The position numbers and the translations under genes were made by a program. This document shows, piece after piece, positions 34,214 through 43,617 of a stretch of 64,000 nt of DNA (the first letter of the stretch is position 1; each line of letters begins with the position of its first letter). Origin of the DNA: a virus; the IMG/VR virus record IMGVR_UViG_3300021197_001931, positions 62,001-126,000 of that record, one strand, 5' to 3'. The notes under the pieces are model-generated. The model was not told the origin of the DNA, did not search any database, and saw only the letters and a program-made list of their open reading frames with translations.

Positions 34214-35485
34214 ATGTCTGTCCCTACATTATCGCCCAAACAGAGCACAAGCCCAATCGTATTGCCGGCGACGGGGAGCGAGGCAAAGGTCTCCGCTGCA
34301 GTACCCCTTGGTATGTACACTGGCTCGGCGGAGTTTTTGTCGGGAGCCGCTTCTCAAGTCAAGTATACATATAGAAAGCTAGGCGGGGATGTTCTAGATA
34401 TTGAACTAACGCCAGAAAATGTGTATGCAAACTTTGAGGAGGCTGTTTTAGAATACTCTTATTTAATTAATACCCATCAAGGTAAAAATATTTTATCAAC
34501 AATTCTTGGTGCTACGACTGGGACTTTTGACCACAGAGGGGAGCTTAGACCCGGTGATAGTTTGTCTTCTAGTTTGGGTGGCAAAGGAGTAGAACTAAGA
34601 TACCCTCAGATTCGTTTTGAATACGCAAGAAGAGTTGGCAATGCTGTGGCTTTTGATGCTGGCTTGGGTGGAGTTGTGAGGGAATATTCAGCATCGATTG
34701 AGATAAAACAAGAAGTCCAGGACTATGATCTACAATCTATTGTTGCGACAGCTGCAGCGGCGGGAGGTGTTGACTTTGCCTCAATTGACACAAGCAAGAG
34801 GATTATAGTTAATAGGGTTTTCTATAAGACTCCGCGCTCCATGTGGAGATTCTATGGTTACTACGGCGGCTTAAATGTGGTTGGCAACCTTGCAACATAT
34901 GGGCAATATGCTGATGATTCCACTTTTGAGCTTATTCCTGTTTGGCAAAACAAGCTCCAGGCAATGAACTTTGAGGATATGATCTATACTAGAACTTCTC
35001 ATTTTTCTTACGAATTAAGAGATAACAGATTACGAATCTTTCCACAACCGCTCACTAGTGAGATTGGGCAGATGTGGTTTACTTTTCAAGTTCTAGATGA
35101 TGCTTGGAATGTAGACACTACTAGAAAAGATGGAGTTGATGGTGTAAATAATCTCAATACTATACCATTTTCAAATATTCCATATGAAAACATTAACTCT
35201 GTTGGCAAGCAATGGATTCGCAGATTTGCACTTGCTTTATCAAAAGAAACCCTTGGCCAGATTAGAGGAAAATTTGGAACTATACCGATTCCAGGAGAGA
35301 GTTTAACCCTGAATGCCTCTGATTTATTGTCTCAAGCTCAAACAGAGCAAACATCATTAAGAGATGAATTAAAATCCGTTCTAGATGAAATGGTGTATAC
35401 GGCACTTGCTGAGAAGGACGCTGCCATGGCAAACAACATGACCACCATAAAGCAGCAAGCTCCACTGCCAATTTTCCAAGGATAG
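34214..35485 (+). CDS. Neck / head-completion protein (gp13-like)
   Basis: A 423-residue protein with a Pro/Ser-rich N-terminus, a central beta region (SMWRFYGYYGGLNVVG), and a helical C-terminal region (IRRFALALSKETLGQIRGKFGTI, IPGESLTLNASDLLSQAQTE) that resembles the end of gp13-type neck proteins of T4-like phages. Its position directly before gp14-like, gp15-like and sheath genes supports this. It would seal the packaged head and form the tail-docking surface. GAGGAG precedes the ATG. The specific gp13 name is tentative. Confidence 0.55.
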   Translation: MSVPTLSPKQSTSPIVLPATGSEAKVSAAVPLGMYTGSAEFLSGAASQVKYTYRKLGGDVLDIELTPENVYANFEEAVLEYSYLINTHQGKNILSTILGATTGTFDHRGELRPGDSLSSSLGGKGVELRYPQIRFEYARRVGNAVAFDAGLGGVVREYSASIEIKQEVQDYDLQSIVATAAAAGGVDFASIDTSKRIIVNRVFYKTPRSMWRFYGYYGGLNVVGNLATYGQYADDSTFELIPVWQNKLQAMNFEDMIYTRTSHFSYELRDNRLRIFPQPLTSEIGQMWFTFQVLDDAWNVDTTRKDGVDGVNNLNTIPFSNIPYENINSVGKQWIRRFALALSKETLGQIRGKFGTIPIPGESLTLNASDLLSQAQTEQTSLRDELKSVLDEMVYTALAEKDAAMANNMTTIKQQAPLPIFQG

Positions 35486-35494
35486 GGGGCAAAG

Positions 35495-35986
35495 ATGTCA
35501 AGTAATAAATGGAAACAACCGGATAATCCACCTCCTCCATTGTTTATTGGTAAAAAAGAAAGAGATTTAATAAAGCAAGTTAATGATGAGCTTATTGAGA
35601 GAGTTGTTGGTCAGGCGGTACTATATTATCCGATAGACGTGGAAACAACTAATTTTCATCCAATCTATGGAGAAGCGATTGAAAAAAACTTTCTTCCTCC
35701 AATTAGAGTTTATGCACTCGTTGAATGGAATGCGTATGGCACAGAATACTCAGACAATATAGGTGTCGATCAAAGGGTTGAAATAACTGTTCACTTTCAC
35801 GAAAGAAGGTTGCAAGAGGATCAAAACATATACGTGAGAACTGGTGATTTTGTCCTCTATGGCGGAGTTTATTACGAATTAGTTGATTGGGCTGAACCTA
35901 GAAAAATATATGGCCAAGTGGAACATAGCATTGAAATATCAGCAAAATGTGTAAGGGCTCGTCCTGGAGTGTTTAATGGCAGCTAA
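35495..35986 (+). CDS. Neck / head-tail connector protein (gp14-like)
   Basis: A 163-residue beta-rich protein (VYALVEWNAYGTEY, VEITVHFHERRL, GDFVLYGGVYYELVDW) following the gp13-like gene. The GD.V.Y.G..YE.V pattern and the position match connector or stopper proteins, and gp14 in the T4 gene order. It is shorter than T4 gp14 (256). It overlaps the next gene by 11 bases. Confidence 0.5.
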   Translation: MSSNKWKQPDNPPPPLFIGKKERDLIKQVNDELIERVVGQAVLYYPIDVETTNFHPIYGEAIEKNFLPPIRVYALVEWNAYGTEYSDNIGVDQRVEITVHFHERRLQEDQNIYVRTGDFVLYGGVYYELVDWAEPRKIYGQVEHSIEISAKCVRARPGVFNGS

Positions 35987-36830
35987 AATTAAAAAAATTA
36001 TGCCCTCCACTCTGGAGACCATTGATAAAGCATTTTATGATTGGGTTGATGACAATTTAAATGTTTTCTCAACCACAAATGAAGGTTGGAAGAAGGTCCC
36101 TCTTATCTGGGTGTCGGCAGAGAGATCCTTTCAGGTGAAAACCGATAAGGACCTAAGAGACGATTATGGCGTGTTAAAGCTTCCACTTATAACAATTGAG
36201 AGAAAATCTATTGTAAAGGACCCAAATAGAAAAGGAATCTATCAAGCAAATATACCACCCAAAAATGATCCCAAAGGTGGAGCGGTTGTGTTATCCACCA
36301 GGATTAATCAAACCAAGACGGGCGATTTTGCAAACGCAGATTCTTACAAAACAAAAGCTAGCTTTTCTTCCCAGGGAGATGGTTTTGGCCAACAGAATTT
36401 TAAATTTCAAAATAAAAAAATAGTATATGAAACTTTAACTATACCAGTGCCAACGTATGTAAATGTAACCTACTCTGTTATGCTTAAGGGTGAATACTTT
36501 CAACAAATAAATGAAATGCTAACACCTTTTCTCGTAAAGACAGGCCAGATAAACAATTTCTTTATCACATCTGATGGGCACAAATTTGAAGGCTTTTTGC
36601 CTCAAGACTTTTCACAAAACAATAATGTCTCCAATCTTGGAGGTGATGAGAGAGTATTTGAGACAAAAATGGATATTAGGGTGCTTGGATATCTGTTGGG
36701 CGCAGACAATAATGATGATCGCCCCAAGATAGCCGTTAGGGAAAATTTTGTAGAAGTCAAATTTCCTAGAGAACGTGTTATCTTGGGAGATATACCAACT
36801 ACTGTTTCTGGTGCCTTTTATCGAGAGTAA
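35976..36830 (+). CDS. Tail completion / sheath terminator protein (gp15-like)
   Basis: A 284-residue protein, close to T4 gp15 in length (272). It contains VPLIWVSAERSFQVKTDKD, LKLPLITIERKSI, and a later VPTYVNVTYSVMLKGEYFQQINEMLTPFL segment in which strands and a helix follow the order of gp15-type tail terminators. It lies immediately upstream of the tail sheath gene. It would cap the tail tube and sheath and bind the neck. The identification rests on position, length and a general pattern. Confidence 0.55.
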   Translation: MAAKIKKIMPSTLETIDKAFYDWVDDNLNVFSTTNEGWKKVPLIWVSAERSFQVKTDKDLRDDYGVLKLPLITIERKSIVKDPNRKGIYQANIPPKNDPKGGAVVLSTRINQTKTGDFANADSYKTKASFSSQGDGFGQQNFKFQNKKIVYETLTIPVPTYVNVTYSVMLKGEYFQQINEMLTPFLVKTGQINNFFITSDGHKFEGFLPQDFSQNNNVSNLGGDERVFETKMDIRVLGYLLGADNNDDRPKIAVRENFVEVKFPRERVILGDIPTTVSGAFYRE

Positions 36831-36855
36831 TTTTGGACTTTGCGCTCAAGAGTTA

Positions 36856-36862
36856 CTATTTA
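36856..36862 (+). promoter_or_regulatory. Candidate late promoter element CTATTTA
   Basis: Located in the 94-base gap between the gp15-like gene and the sheath gene, 62 bases before the sheath ATG. Confidence 0.5.
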
Positions 36863-36924
36863 CTACGAGAACCACAAGTAATAATTACTAAGGTATACAA
36901 ATTTGAGCAAGGAGAAATTAAATA

Positions 36925-39864
36925 ATGGCAAGTGGAGCTAGAAGATTTAAGTTCATTTCCCCTGGTGTTTATTTAAACGAGATTGATCGTTCACAATTGC
37001 CAGCAGAATCGACAGCCATAGGCCCAGTCATCATTGGACGAACAAAGAGAGGCCCAGCAATGGTGCCCACAAAGGTCGCGTCTTTTGAAGAATTTGTGAG
37101 AGTCTTTGGTGAACCAGTACCTGGTGCTGGCGGTGGAGACAACTGGAGAGAGGGCACTTTTGACGGCCCCACTTACGGCGCTTACGCTGCTCAAGCTTGG
37201 TTGAATTCAGGAGAAGCCCCTGTGACCATGATGCGCTTGCTTGGTACTCATCACGACGATCGCGTTACAGCTGGGTCCGCTGGTTGGGATGTTACAGGAC
37301 AGCCAACGATGGAAAAAGGAAAGAATGGCGGAGCTTATGGGCTGTTCCTAGTCGACTCTGGGTCTCAGGCAACACATAACACTGGTACCTTGGCTGCTGT
37401 TTGGTATATGGAACAAGGGACCTCAATGAGATTGAGTGGAAACTTTGTTGGCTTCAACAGACCAGTAGATGGCTCAGATGGCGGAGAGCTAGTTACTCAT
37501 GGCGCCGGTACAGCTCTCATGTTCAAGAGCAGCGGCGAAAAGGCAGAATTTGTTATGGAGGTTTTTAAAGATGGAACTCCCATTAGCAATGGCACCTTGT
37601 CAGAGAAAGTTTGCTTCAACTTTGATAGAGATAGTGAAAAGTTTATTCGTAAAGTGTTCAACACGAACCCTTCCCAGACAAACTCTGATGTTGTAACCAC
37701 TAGTAACAACCCAAACTATTTTACTTACTGGTTGGGTGAAACATTTGAAGGGTTTGTTTCAACACAAGTCACGGGATCAACTAGCACCGCCACAGAGGCA
37801 GGAAATGTTCATGGTGTGCTTCTAGGATTAGAGGGGACAGCCGACGCCACACTAGAGTATGCAGATCACCAAATTACATTCCAAAACGCCGAAACTCCTT
37901 ATTTTAGATCGCAAGATTTGGGAATCTTCTCTAACTTTGAATTAACAAATAATGTACAATTATTTAAACTCGTTGCTTTAGAATATGGCGAATGGGCAAA
38001 TAGAAATATTAAAGTTTCAATTGAGAATCTAAAGGCAGCCGATTATCCAGATGTTGATCCCTACGGAACATTCTCAGTTGTTCTTCGATCGGTTCGTGAT
38101 CGTGATGAGAAAGTTAACGTGCTGGAGAGATTTGATAACGTAAACCTTAATCCCAATTCTGCTGACTATATCGCTAGAAGAATTGGAGATTCATATTTCA
38201 CATGGAGCGACACAGACAGAAGGTTAAGGCAATTTGGAGCATATCCGAATAATTCTGATTATGTTCGTGTCGTTGTTCCTGAGAGTGTCGACGAAGGGGC
38301 CATAAATCCAGAGCTTCTTCCGTTTGGTTATACTGGGCCGCCTAGATTTAAAGGATTCTCCATTGGAAGTGGAAGTTCAATTCCGTTTGTTTTGGGAGAA
38401 CACGGCGGCACCAGCCAAGCTCCAGTAAAGGGTGCAGCCACGATTGCTTTTAGTGGTTCTCAGAATGCTGAGCAGTTTGTCGGCGCTATCGCAGATAACG
38501 GTGGACAGCTGAGCGCTAGCTTCTTATTCCCCTCTATGAGACTCAGGAATAGTGCAAGCGATGGCTATCTAACAGACGAGACTGACGCCTACTTCGGTCT
38601 TCAAACTACAAGAAACGCATCTAGCACGCTGTTTGACTTTAGCTATTATGATCTGACTAGAGCACTTCCAAAGGGCATTGATTCATTTACTGCCGGAACA
38701 GCCACTGATCACTCCTTCGGGTTTAGTATGGACGACGTAGTTTCTGGAACCTCTGGTTATCACTACGATTCAGGCTCAAGAAAGCGTGGCGAATCTTATA
38801 CATCTCTAACTGGAAGGGGATATAAAGACCTATTATCTGCTGGATATGATAGATTTACATCTCCAATGTTTGGTGGGTTTGATGGACTCGATGTGACGGA
38901 GAAAGAGCCTTTCAGAAACACTGGCCTATCAGGCAAAACAAGACTGAACAGCTACGCATATAACACCATTGAAAGAGCAATAGATTCTGTTGCTAGTCCC
39001 GAGTTTGTTGAGGCTAACATAATGGCCATTCCTGGAATTTACAATTCTACCTTAACAGACCGTCTCATCAATACGTGTGAGGATAGAGGAGACGCTCTTG
39101 CAATTATCGACCTTGAGAATGATTGGGTTCCCTTTACGGAAGGTACAGCCGCCGTATCAGCAAGGCTTCCCAATGTATCTAGCGCCATTACGAGCCTAAA
39201 GAGTAGAAGTTTAAACTCTAGCTATGGTTGCGCATTCTTCCCATGGCTCCAAGTCAAAGACACGGCGACAGGTCGCTTGATCAATTCCCCTCCCTCAGTC
39301 GCAGCCTTGGGAACCTTTGGAAGCTCTCAAGCGAGATCAGAGATTTGGTTTGCCCCAGCAGGGTTTACAAGAGGTGGACTTACTGATGGTGCTGCTGGTG
39401 TGCCGGTTACAAACGTAAAGCTCAGACTGACTTCAAAAGACAGGGATGATCTTTATGCGGTAAATATTAATCCGATTGCCACATTCCCGAATGAAGGTAT
39501 TGTAATTTTCGGACAAAAGACACTGCAAGCTTCTAGGTCTGCGTTAGATAGAATCAACGTGCGTCGTTTGATGATCTTTGTTAAGAAAGAGATTTCAAAG
39601 ATTGCAAATGGTATTCTGTTTGAGCCTAATGTCCAGGCAACATGGGATCGTTTTACTGCTGCAGTAAACCCCTTCCTGGGCGACGTTAAGGCAAGATTTG
39701 GCCTCACAGACTTTAGGGTTGTTCTTGACACCACTACAACTACAGATGATCTAATCGATAGAAATATTCTATACGCGAAGATTTATCTCAAGCCAGCTCG
39801 TGCCATTGAGTTTATCGCGCTAGACTTTATTATCACAAGAACTGGTGCTTCATTTGATGACTAG
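36925..39864 (+). CDS. Contractile tail sheath protein (gp18-like)
   Basis: A 979-residue protein. The N-terminus (FKFISPGVYLNEIDRSQLP, GPVIIGRTKRGPAM) and C-terminus (WFAPAGFTRGGL, NVRRLMIFVKKEI, LFEPNVQATWDRF, ILYAKIYLKPARAIEFIALDF) are classic sheath domains that interlock with neighbouring subunits. It is about 320 residues longer than T4 gp18 (659). The extra sequence lies in the middle and probably forms surface-exposed domains. AAGGAG precedes the ATG. It establishes the phage as contractile-tailed (myovirus morphotype). Confidence 0.95.
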   Translation: MASGARRFKFISPGVYLNEIDRSQLPAESTAIGPVIIGRTKRGPAMVPTKVASFEEFVRVFGEPVPGAGGGDNWREGTFDGPTYGAYAAQAWLNSGEAPVTMMRLLGTHHDDRVTAGSAGWDVTGQPTMEKGKNGGAYGLFLVDSGSQATHNTGTLAAVWYMEQGTSMRLSGNFVGFNRPVDGSDGGELVTHGAGTALMFKSSGEKAEFVMEVFKDGTPISNGTLSEKVCFNFDRDSEKFIRKVFNTNPSQTNSDVVTTSNNPNYFTYWLGETFEGFVSTQVTGSTSTATEAGNVHGVLLGLEGTADATLEYADHQITFQNAETPYFRSQDLGIFSNFELTNNVQLFKLVALEYGEWANRNIKVSIENLKAADYPDVDPYGTFSVVLRSVRDRDEKVNVLERFDNVNLNPNSADYIARRIGDSYFTWSDTDRRLRQFGAYPNNSDYVRVVVPESVDEGAINPELLPFGYTGPPRFKGFSIGSGSSIPFVLGEHGGTSQAPVKGAATIAFSGSQNAEQFVGAIADNGGQLSASFLFPSMRLRNSASDGYLTDETDAYFGLQTTRNASSTLFDFSYYDLTRALPKGIDSFTAGTATDHSFGFSMDDVVSGTSGYHYDSGSRKRGESYTSLTGRGYKDLLSAGYDRFTSPMFGGFDGLDVTEKEPFRNTGLSGKTRLNSYAYNTIERAIDSVASPEFVEANIMAIPGIYNSTLTDRLINTCEDRGDALAIIDLENDWVPFTEGTAAVSARLPNVSSAITSLKSRSLNSSYGCAFFPWLQVKDTATGRLINSPPSVAALGTFGSSQARSEIWFAPAGFTRGGLTDGAAGVPVTNVKLRLTSKDRDDLYAVNINPIATFPNEGIVIFGQKTLQASRSALDRINVRRLMIFVKKEISKIANGILFEPNVQATWDRFTAAVNPFLGDVKARFGLTDFRVVLDTTTTTDDLIDRNILYAKIYLKPARAIEFIALDFIITRTGASFDD

Positions 39865-39883
39865 AGAAAAACAATAGTTAATA

Positions 39884-39890
39884 CTATTTA
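39884..39890 (+). promoter_or_regulatory. Candidate late promoter element CTATTTA
   Basis: Lies in the 48-base gap between sheath and tube genes, 22 bases before the tube ATG, inside an imperfect dyad (AGTTAA ... TTAAACT). It would allow separate transcription of the abundant tube protein. Confidence 0.5.
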
Positions 39891-39912
39891 AACTGTAAGG
39901 AGAAAACAAGAG

Positions 39913-40509
39913 ATGCCATTCTGGAGTTCTGGACAAGTTGAGCCAAAAAGACAATTTAGATTTTTAGTGAGTATTCCGAATATGGCCGATGCAGCGCAAT
40001 TCTATGCTCGCAGCGTCACTAAGCCTGGGTTTACTGTTACGCAAGCAAACCATAAATTTCTAAACCACACTTTCTACTATCCCGGTAAGGTTGAGTGGAA
40101 CACAGTTACTGTTTCTTTGGTTGACCCAGTTAGCCCAGATGCAACAGGTGACATTCTCTCTATTCTTAGAAGAAGTGGCTACAATGTGCCCTCTAACTTA
40201 GATGCGACATCTGGTAATGAATCAATGTCTACGATTGGCAAGGGCAATGCAAACGCAGCTCTTGGCGAGGTCGTAATTCGTGCCTTAGATGAAGATGGCA
40301 ATTTCCTAGAGGAGTGGACTCTAAATAACCCATTTATTGTTGGGGTTAGTTTCAACAACTATGATTATAGCGCGGAAGAGCTTTCTACAGTTGATTTGGA
40401 AATTCGTTATGATTGGGCTTCTTACGTAATCCCAGACGGTCGTCCTCAATCTCCTGGAGCGAGTTCTCTTAGAAGAATCTTCACGCCAGATAATCCTTCA
40501 CCTATTTAA
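39913..40509 (+). CDS. Tail tube protein (gp19-like)
   Basis: A 198-residue protein starting MPFWSSGQVEPKRQFRFLVS, with YARSVTKPGFTV, HTFYYPGKVEWNTVTVSLVDP and a central SILRRSGY segment, the pattern and order of gp19-type tube proteins. T4 gp19 has 163 residues. It stacks in hexameric rings inside the sheath. AAGGAG precedes the ATG, and the gene follows the sheath as in T4. Confidence 0.93.
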   Translation: MPFWSSGQVEPKRQFRFLVSIPNMADAAQFYARSVTKPGFTVTQANHKFLNHTFYYPGKVEWNTVTVSLVDPVSPDATGDILSILRRSGYNVPSNLDATSGNESMSTIGKGNANAALGEVVIRALDEDGNFLEEWTLNNPFIVGVSFNNYDYSAEELSTVDLEIRYDWASYVIPDGRPQSPGASSLRRIFTPDNPSPI

Positions 40510-40580
40510 TATTGCGTATATTAGTATTTAAAAACCAAATTTTATTGATATATAATGCCATGTAAAGTACGAGGTATAAA

Positions 40581-41435
40581 TTGGCAAGAAACAATTCGGG
40601 GCGCACAAAAAGCGCTAAACCTAAAAAAACAGTAGAACAAGAGGCCCCACCGCCTAAAACATCAGTATTAGATTTTGTGACGCCAACTGAATTTGTTGAG
40701 CTTCCAAGTAATGGTAGATTTTACAATACATCTCACCCATTGCATCGCCAAGAAACAGTTGAAATTAGATTCATGACTGCAAAGGATGAAGATATTTTAA
40801 CAAGCCAAACTCTTCTTCGCAAGGGCTTGGCTTTAGAAAAGTTTCTTCAAAATGTTTTAGTAAATAAATCAATTGACCCTTCAACCTTATTGGTGGGTGA
40901 TAGAAACGCTATCCTAGTAGCTGCTAGAATCACAGGGTATGGGTCAAATTATGAAACAAACACGCCATGTCCATCTTGCGGGAACAAGGACATTTTTTCA
41001 TTTAATTTAAATGACGGATCAATTTATTCAGGTGATGACTTGGGCGATATGGAGATTCATGAAACGGATCACTATACTTTTACGACGACACTTCCTATGA
41101 CAAAAGTTAACGCAGAATTTAGACTTTTAACTGGTGAAGATGAGTCATTTATTACTCGTAATAATGTTAGAAGAAAGAAAACTTCTGCCCTTGAAACAAG
41201 CCTAACCACTCAGATGGCTAGGTGTATTGTGTCTCTAAATGGTGACACAGATAGGTCTATTGTAAATCAGTTTGTTGAACTAATGCCGGCATTTGATTCA
41301 CGTCATATAAGAAGCGCTATCAAGAGAGTAACTCCAAACTTAGATTTAACACAAGCGTATAGGTGCTCAGAGTGTAATCATGAGCAAGAAATGGAGGTGC
41401 CGTTTACAACGGATTTCTTTTGGCCTAACAGATAA
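40581..41435 (+). CDS. T4_baseplate (gp26-like) family protein with zinc ribbon, TTG start
   Basis: A 284-residue protein. The core FVELPSNGRFYNTSHPL, VEIRFMTAKDEDILTS, LVGDRNAILVAARITGYG and the paired cysteines (CPSCG and CSEC) follow the T4 baseplate hub family that includes gp26 (Pfam T4_baseplate). It starts with TTG behind ACGAGGT. T4 gp26 has 208 residues. It lies between tube and tape measure, where many tailed phages encode tail assembly chaperones, and overlaps a +1-frame gene (41380) at its end. Confidence 0.75.
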   Translation: MARNNSGRTKSAKPKKTVEQEAPPPKTSVLDFVTPTEFVELPSNGRFYNTSHPLHRQETVEIRFMTAKDEDILTSQTLLRKGLALEKFLQNVLVNKSIDPSTLLVGDRNAILVAARITGYGSNYETNTPCPSCGNKDIFSFNLNDGSIYSGDDLGDMEIHETDHYTFTTTLPMTKVNAEFRLLTGEDESFITRNNVRRKKTSALETSLTTQMARCIVSLNGDTDRSIVNQFVELMPAFDSRHIRSAIKRVTPNLDLTQAYRCSECNHEQEMEVPFTTDFFWPNR

Positions 41436-41637
41436 ATATATTGAAAATGTTTACGAGCAGTTTTTCTTTTTAATGTATCATGGTAAGTGGGATTTTCAAC
41501 AATCCTATAATTTACCAGTTGGTTTGAGAGAATGGTTTACAAAAAGACTTCTAAAACAACTAGAAGACGAAAAAGAAGCAAGAGAAAATGCTTCAAGCAA
41601 CAAAAAGACCCACACTATACCATCTAACTTACCTTAA
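41380..41637 (+). CDS. Small tail-assembly protein overlapping the gp26-like gene in the +1 frame
   Basis: An 85-residue ORF. The first ~12 codons overlap the end of the gp26-like gene in a different frame and look non-conserved; after that, GLTDKYIENVYEQFFFLMYH and NLPVGLREWFTKRLLKQL form a plausible helical domain. No clear ribosome site precedes the ATG. It may be translated by reinitiation, or as a frameshift extension of the upstream gene, like the lambda G/GT pair. It ends at a strong terminator just before the tape measure gene. Confidence 0.6.
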   Translation: MSKKWRCRLQRISFGLTDKYIENVYEQFFFLMYHGKWDFQQSYNLPVGLREWFTKRLLKQLEDEKEARENASSNKKTHTIPSNLP

Positions 41638-41639
41638 CC

Positions 41640-41677
41640 ATAAAGCCGGGACACATGTTCTGGCTTTATTTTTATTT
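41640..41677 (+). terminator. Rho-independent terminator before the tape measure gene
   Basis: ATAAAGCCGGGACA pairs with TGTTCTGGCTTTAT (two G-U pairs, small loop) and is followed by TTTTTATTT. It begins 3 bases after the 41380 gene ends and closes the sheath-tube unit. Confidence 0.8.
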
Positions 41678-41733
41678 AAAACTAATTATTTAAGCAAAAG
41701 GGGTTAATAGACATACAGTCTAGAATATTTATT

Positions 41734-43596
41734 ATGGCCGATAGAAAAGAACAGTTAGAAAATCAAATTAAAGCCCTGAACGCCTCTAAAGAGCAGCTTA
41801 AAATCGAGGAGCGGCTGGCAGCCCAGCGTAAGGACTACGCTAGTGAAGCGGAAAAAATACTTGAACATCAACAAGAAGAGATAAAACTCTCACGAGCCAA
41901 CATAGAGCTGAAGAAAGAGCAGAAAAAACTCAGTGCAGGGCTGCGCGCTTCCATGGAGGCAGACTTAGCAGATCAAATAAATAAATATGAGCAGATTAAG
42001 AAAACGCAACAGGATATACAAAACATACAAAGCTCAACTGATGATCTTATGGGAAGCATTGCTTCAAAGATTGGTCTTTCCAACAAGGGTAGCGCTGAAT
42101 TTTTAAAAAACATATTGGGAGCAAAAGATCAAACTCAAGCTCTTAAAATCGCCTGGGGTAGAGCGGCAGCAAATATTGGAAAGTTTGCAACAGCAGCTGG
42201 AGTTGCCGCTGCAAGCGTAATGGCAATAGGCAAAGCGACAGCAGACGCTGTTGTAGAAATTGATCGAGTAAGGGCTGGTTTTGTTGGCGTTACTGCGGAT
42301 ACATCCGATGCGATGAAGATGGCCGAGAGACTTACCTTTAGCAACCTGGAATTGGCGATATCTTTTGGAGAAATGTCAAAAGCTCAAGTGCAACTTAGAA
42401 CGCAGTTCGCACAATTTGGATTCCTATCCGATAGTGTTAGGGAGAGCGTAACTCTACAGGGTGCGCAATTACAAAAACTTGGTGTTGATGCGGGAACAAC
42501 TGCAACAATCATGAACACTTTAACAATGTCTTTTGGTCAATCCGCGACTGAGGCTGCTGGGACTCAAAGGGAAATAATAGGTCTCGGCCAGGCCCTAAAA
42601 ATACCTCCTGCGATTATCGCCCGTGATTTTGCACAAGCGCTGCCGCATTTAGCACAGTTTGGCAATCAGGCAGTTCGAGTTTTTGAGGAACTTAGTGTTG
42701 CGGCACGGCAAGCTGGCGTTTCAGTTTCAGACTTAACGGGAATATTTGGAGACCAGTTTAATACTTTTGAAGGTGCTGTAGGTGCGGCTGGACGCCTTAA
42801 CCAAGCTCTTAGGTCAGATGTGTTTAGTGGCATGGAATTGTTGATGGCGGATACCGCTGAAAGACAAAGGATGATAAAAGAGGGCTTAAGGTTATCCGGA
42901 GTAGAGTTCCAGAACCTAGAGAGATATGAGAAGTTATACATTGCGAATGCTATAGGAATCAGAGATGTAGCGCAGGCTGCGGCTATTTTGGGTGATTCTC
43001 AAGAACAAGTTGCCATGCGTATTGGCGATACTAGTTTCTCAATGACAGAAATGGAAGAGATGACCAAGAGTGCTACTGCGACCATGGATAAGCTACAATT
43101 TGTATTTATACAGCTAGCAGTTGCAGTTACCCCACTTGCTGACCTTTTTGCTGTTATAATTCAAGGGTTTTTGGATTTTGTCAATGTCATTCCTGGTGGC
43201 ATGGGGACAATAGTTGCTCTGGTTGGTGCGCTTGCCGGATTTGCAACAGGAGGTCCAGTAGGAGCGGTAATTGGTATTGGATCTGCATTGTTAGGGGGTG
43301 CAGCTGCTACTGGTGTTGGGACAAGAGTTGGTGATGCACACTTTGGCCCAGGAGAAGTAAAGCAAATTGTTATGAATGACGGAAGCGTTGCCATTCCAAA
43401 TAAAAATGATAGCATAAACGCCGCAAAAGATCAACCTTTAGATATGATAAATGAGCTAAAAGAAATAAAAAATGCGATTCTTCAAAGCAATAATGGCGGG
43501 TCAAAGTTTGTATTAGAAATTGAGGGAAGAGCATTTGACGCACCAGTAAAAAGAATAATTAAAGACACCACTCTTGGCCCTGCGGGTCTTTTTTAA
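41734..43596 (+). CDS. Tail tape measure protein (gp29-like position)
   Basis: A 620-residue protein. An N-terminal coiled coil (about 1-95) is followed by an Ala-rich hydrophobic segment near 145-170 (FATAAGVAAASVMAIGKATA), a long helical central region, a second hydrophobic Gly/Ala-rich region near 455-535 (FVFIQLAVAVTPLADLFAV, GALAGFATGGPVGAVIGIG), and a short folded C-terminus. This is the usual tape measure pattern. Length is close to T4 gp29 (590). No Shine-Dalgarno site is present; AATATTTATT directly precedes the ATG. Confidence 0.8.
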   Translation: MADRKEQLENQIKALNASKEQLKIEERLAAQRKDYASEAEKILEHQQEEIKLSRANIELKKEQKKLSAGLRASMEADLADQINKYEQIKKTQQDIQNIQSSTDDLMGSIASKIGLSNKGSAEFLKNILGAKDQTQALKIAWGRAAANIGKFATAAGVAAASVMAIGKATADAVVEIDRVRAGFVGVTADTSDAMKMAERLTFSNLELAISFGEMSKAQVQLRTQFAQFGFLSDSVRESVTLQGAQLQKLGVDAGTTATIMNTLTMSFGQSATEAAGTQREIIGLGQALKIPPAIIARDFAQALPHLAQFGNQAVRVFEELSVAARQAGVSVSDLTGIFGDQFNTFEGAVGAAGRLNQALRSDVFSGMELLMADTAERQRMIKEGLRLSGVEFQNLERYEKLYIANAIGIRDVAQAAAILGDSQEQVAMRIGDTSFSMTEMEEMTKSATATMDKLQFVFIQLAVAVTPLADLFAVIIQGFLDFVNVIPGGMGTIVALVGALAGFATGGPVGAVIGIGSALLGGAAATGVGTRVGDAHFGPGEVKQIVMNDGSVAIPNKNDSINAAKDQPLDMINELKEIKNAILQSNNGGSKFVLEIEGRAFDAPVKRIIKDTTLGPAGLF

Positions 43597-43617
43597 AACT
43601 TTAGATTATATACTATT

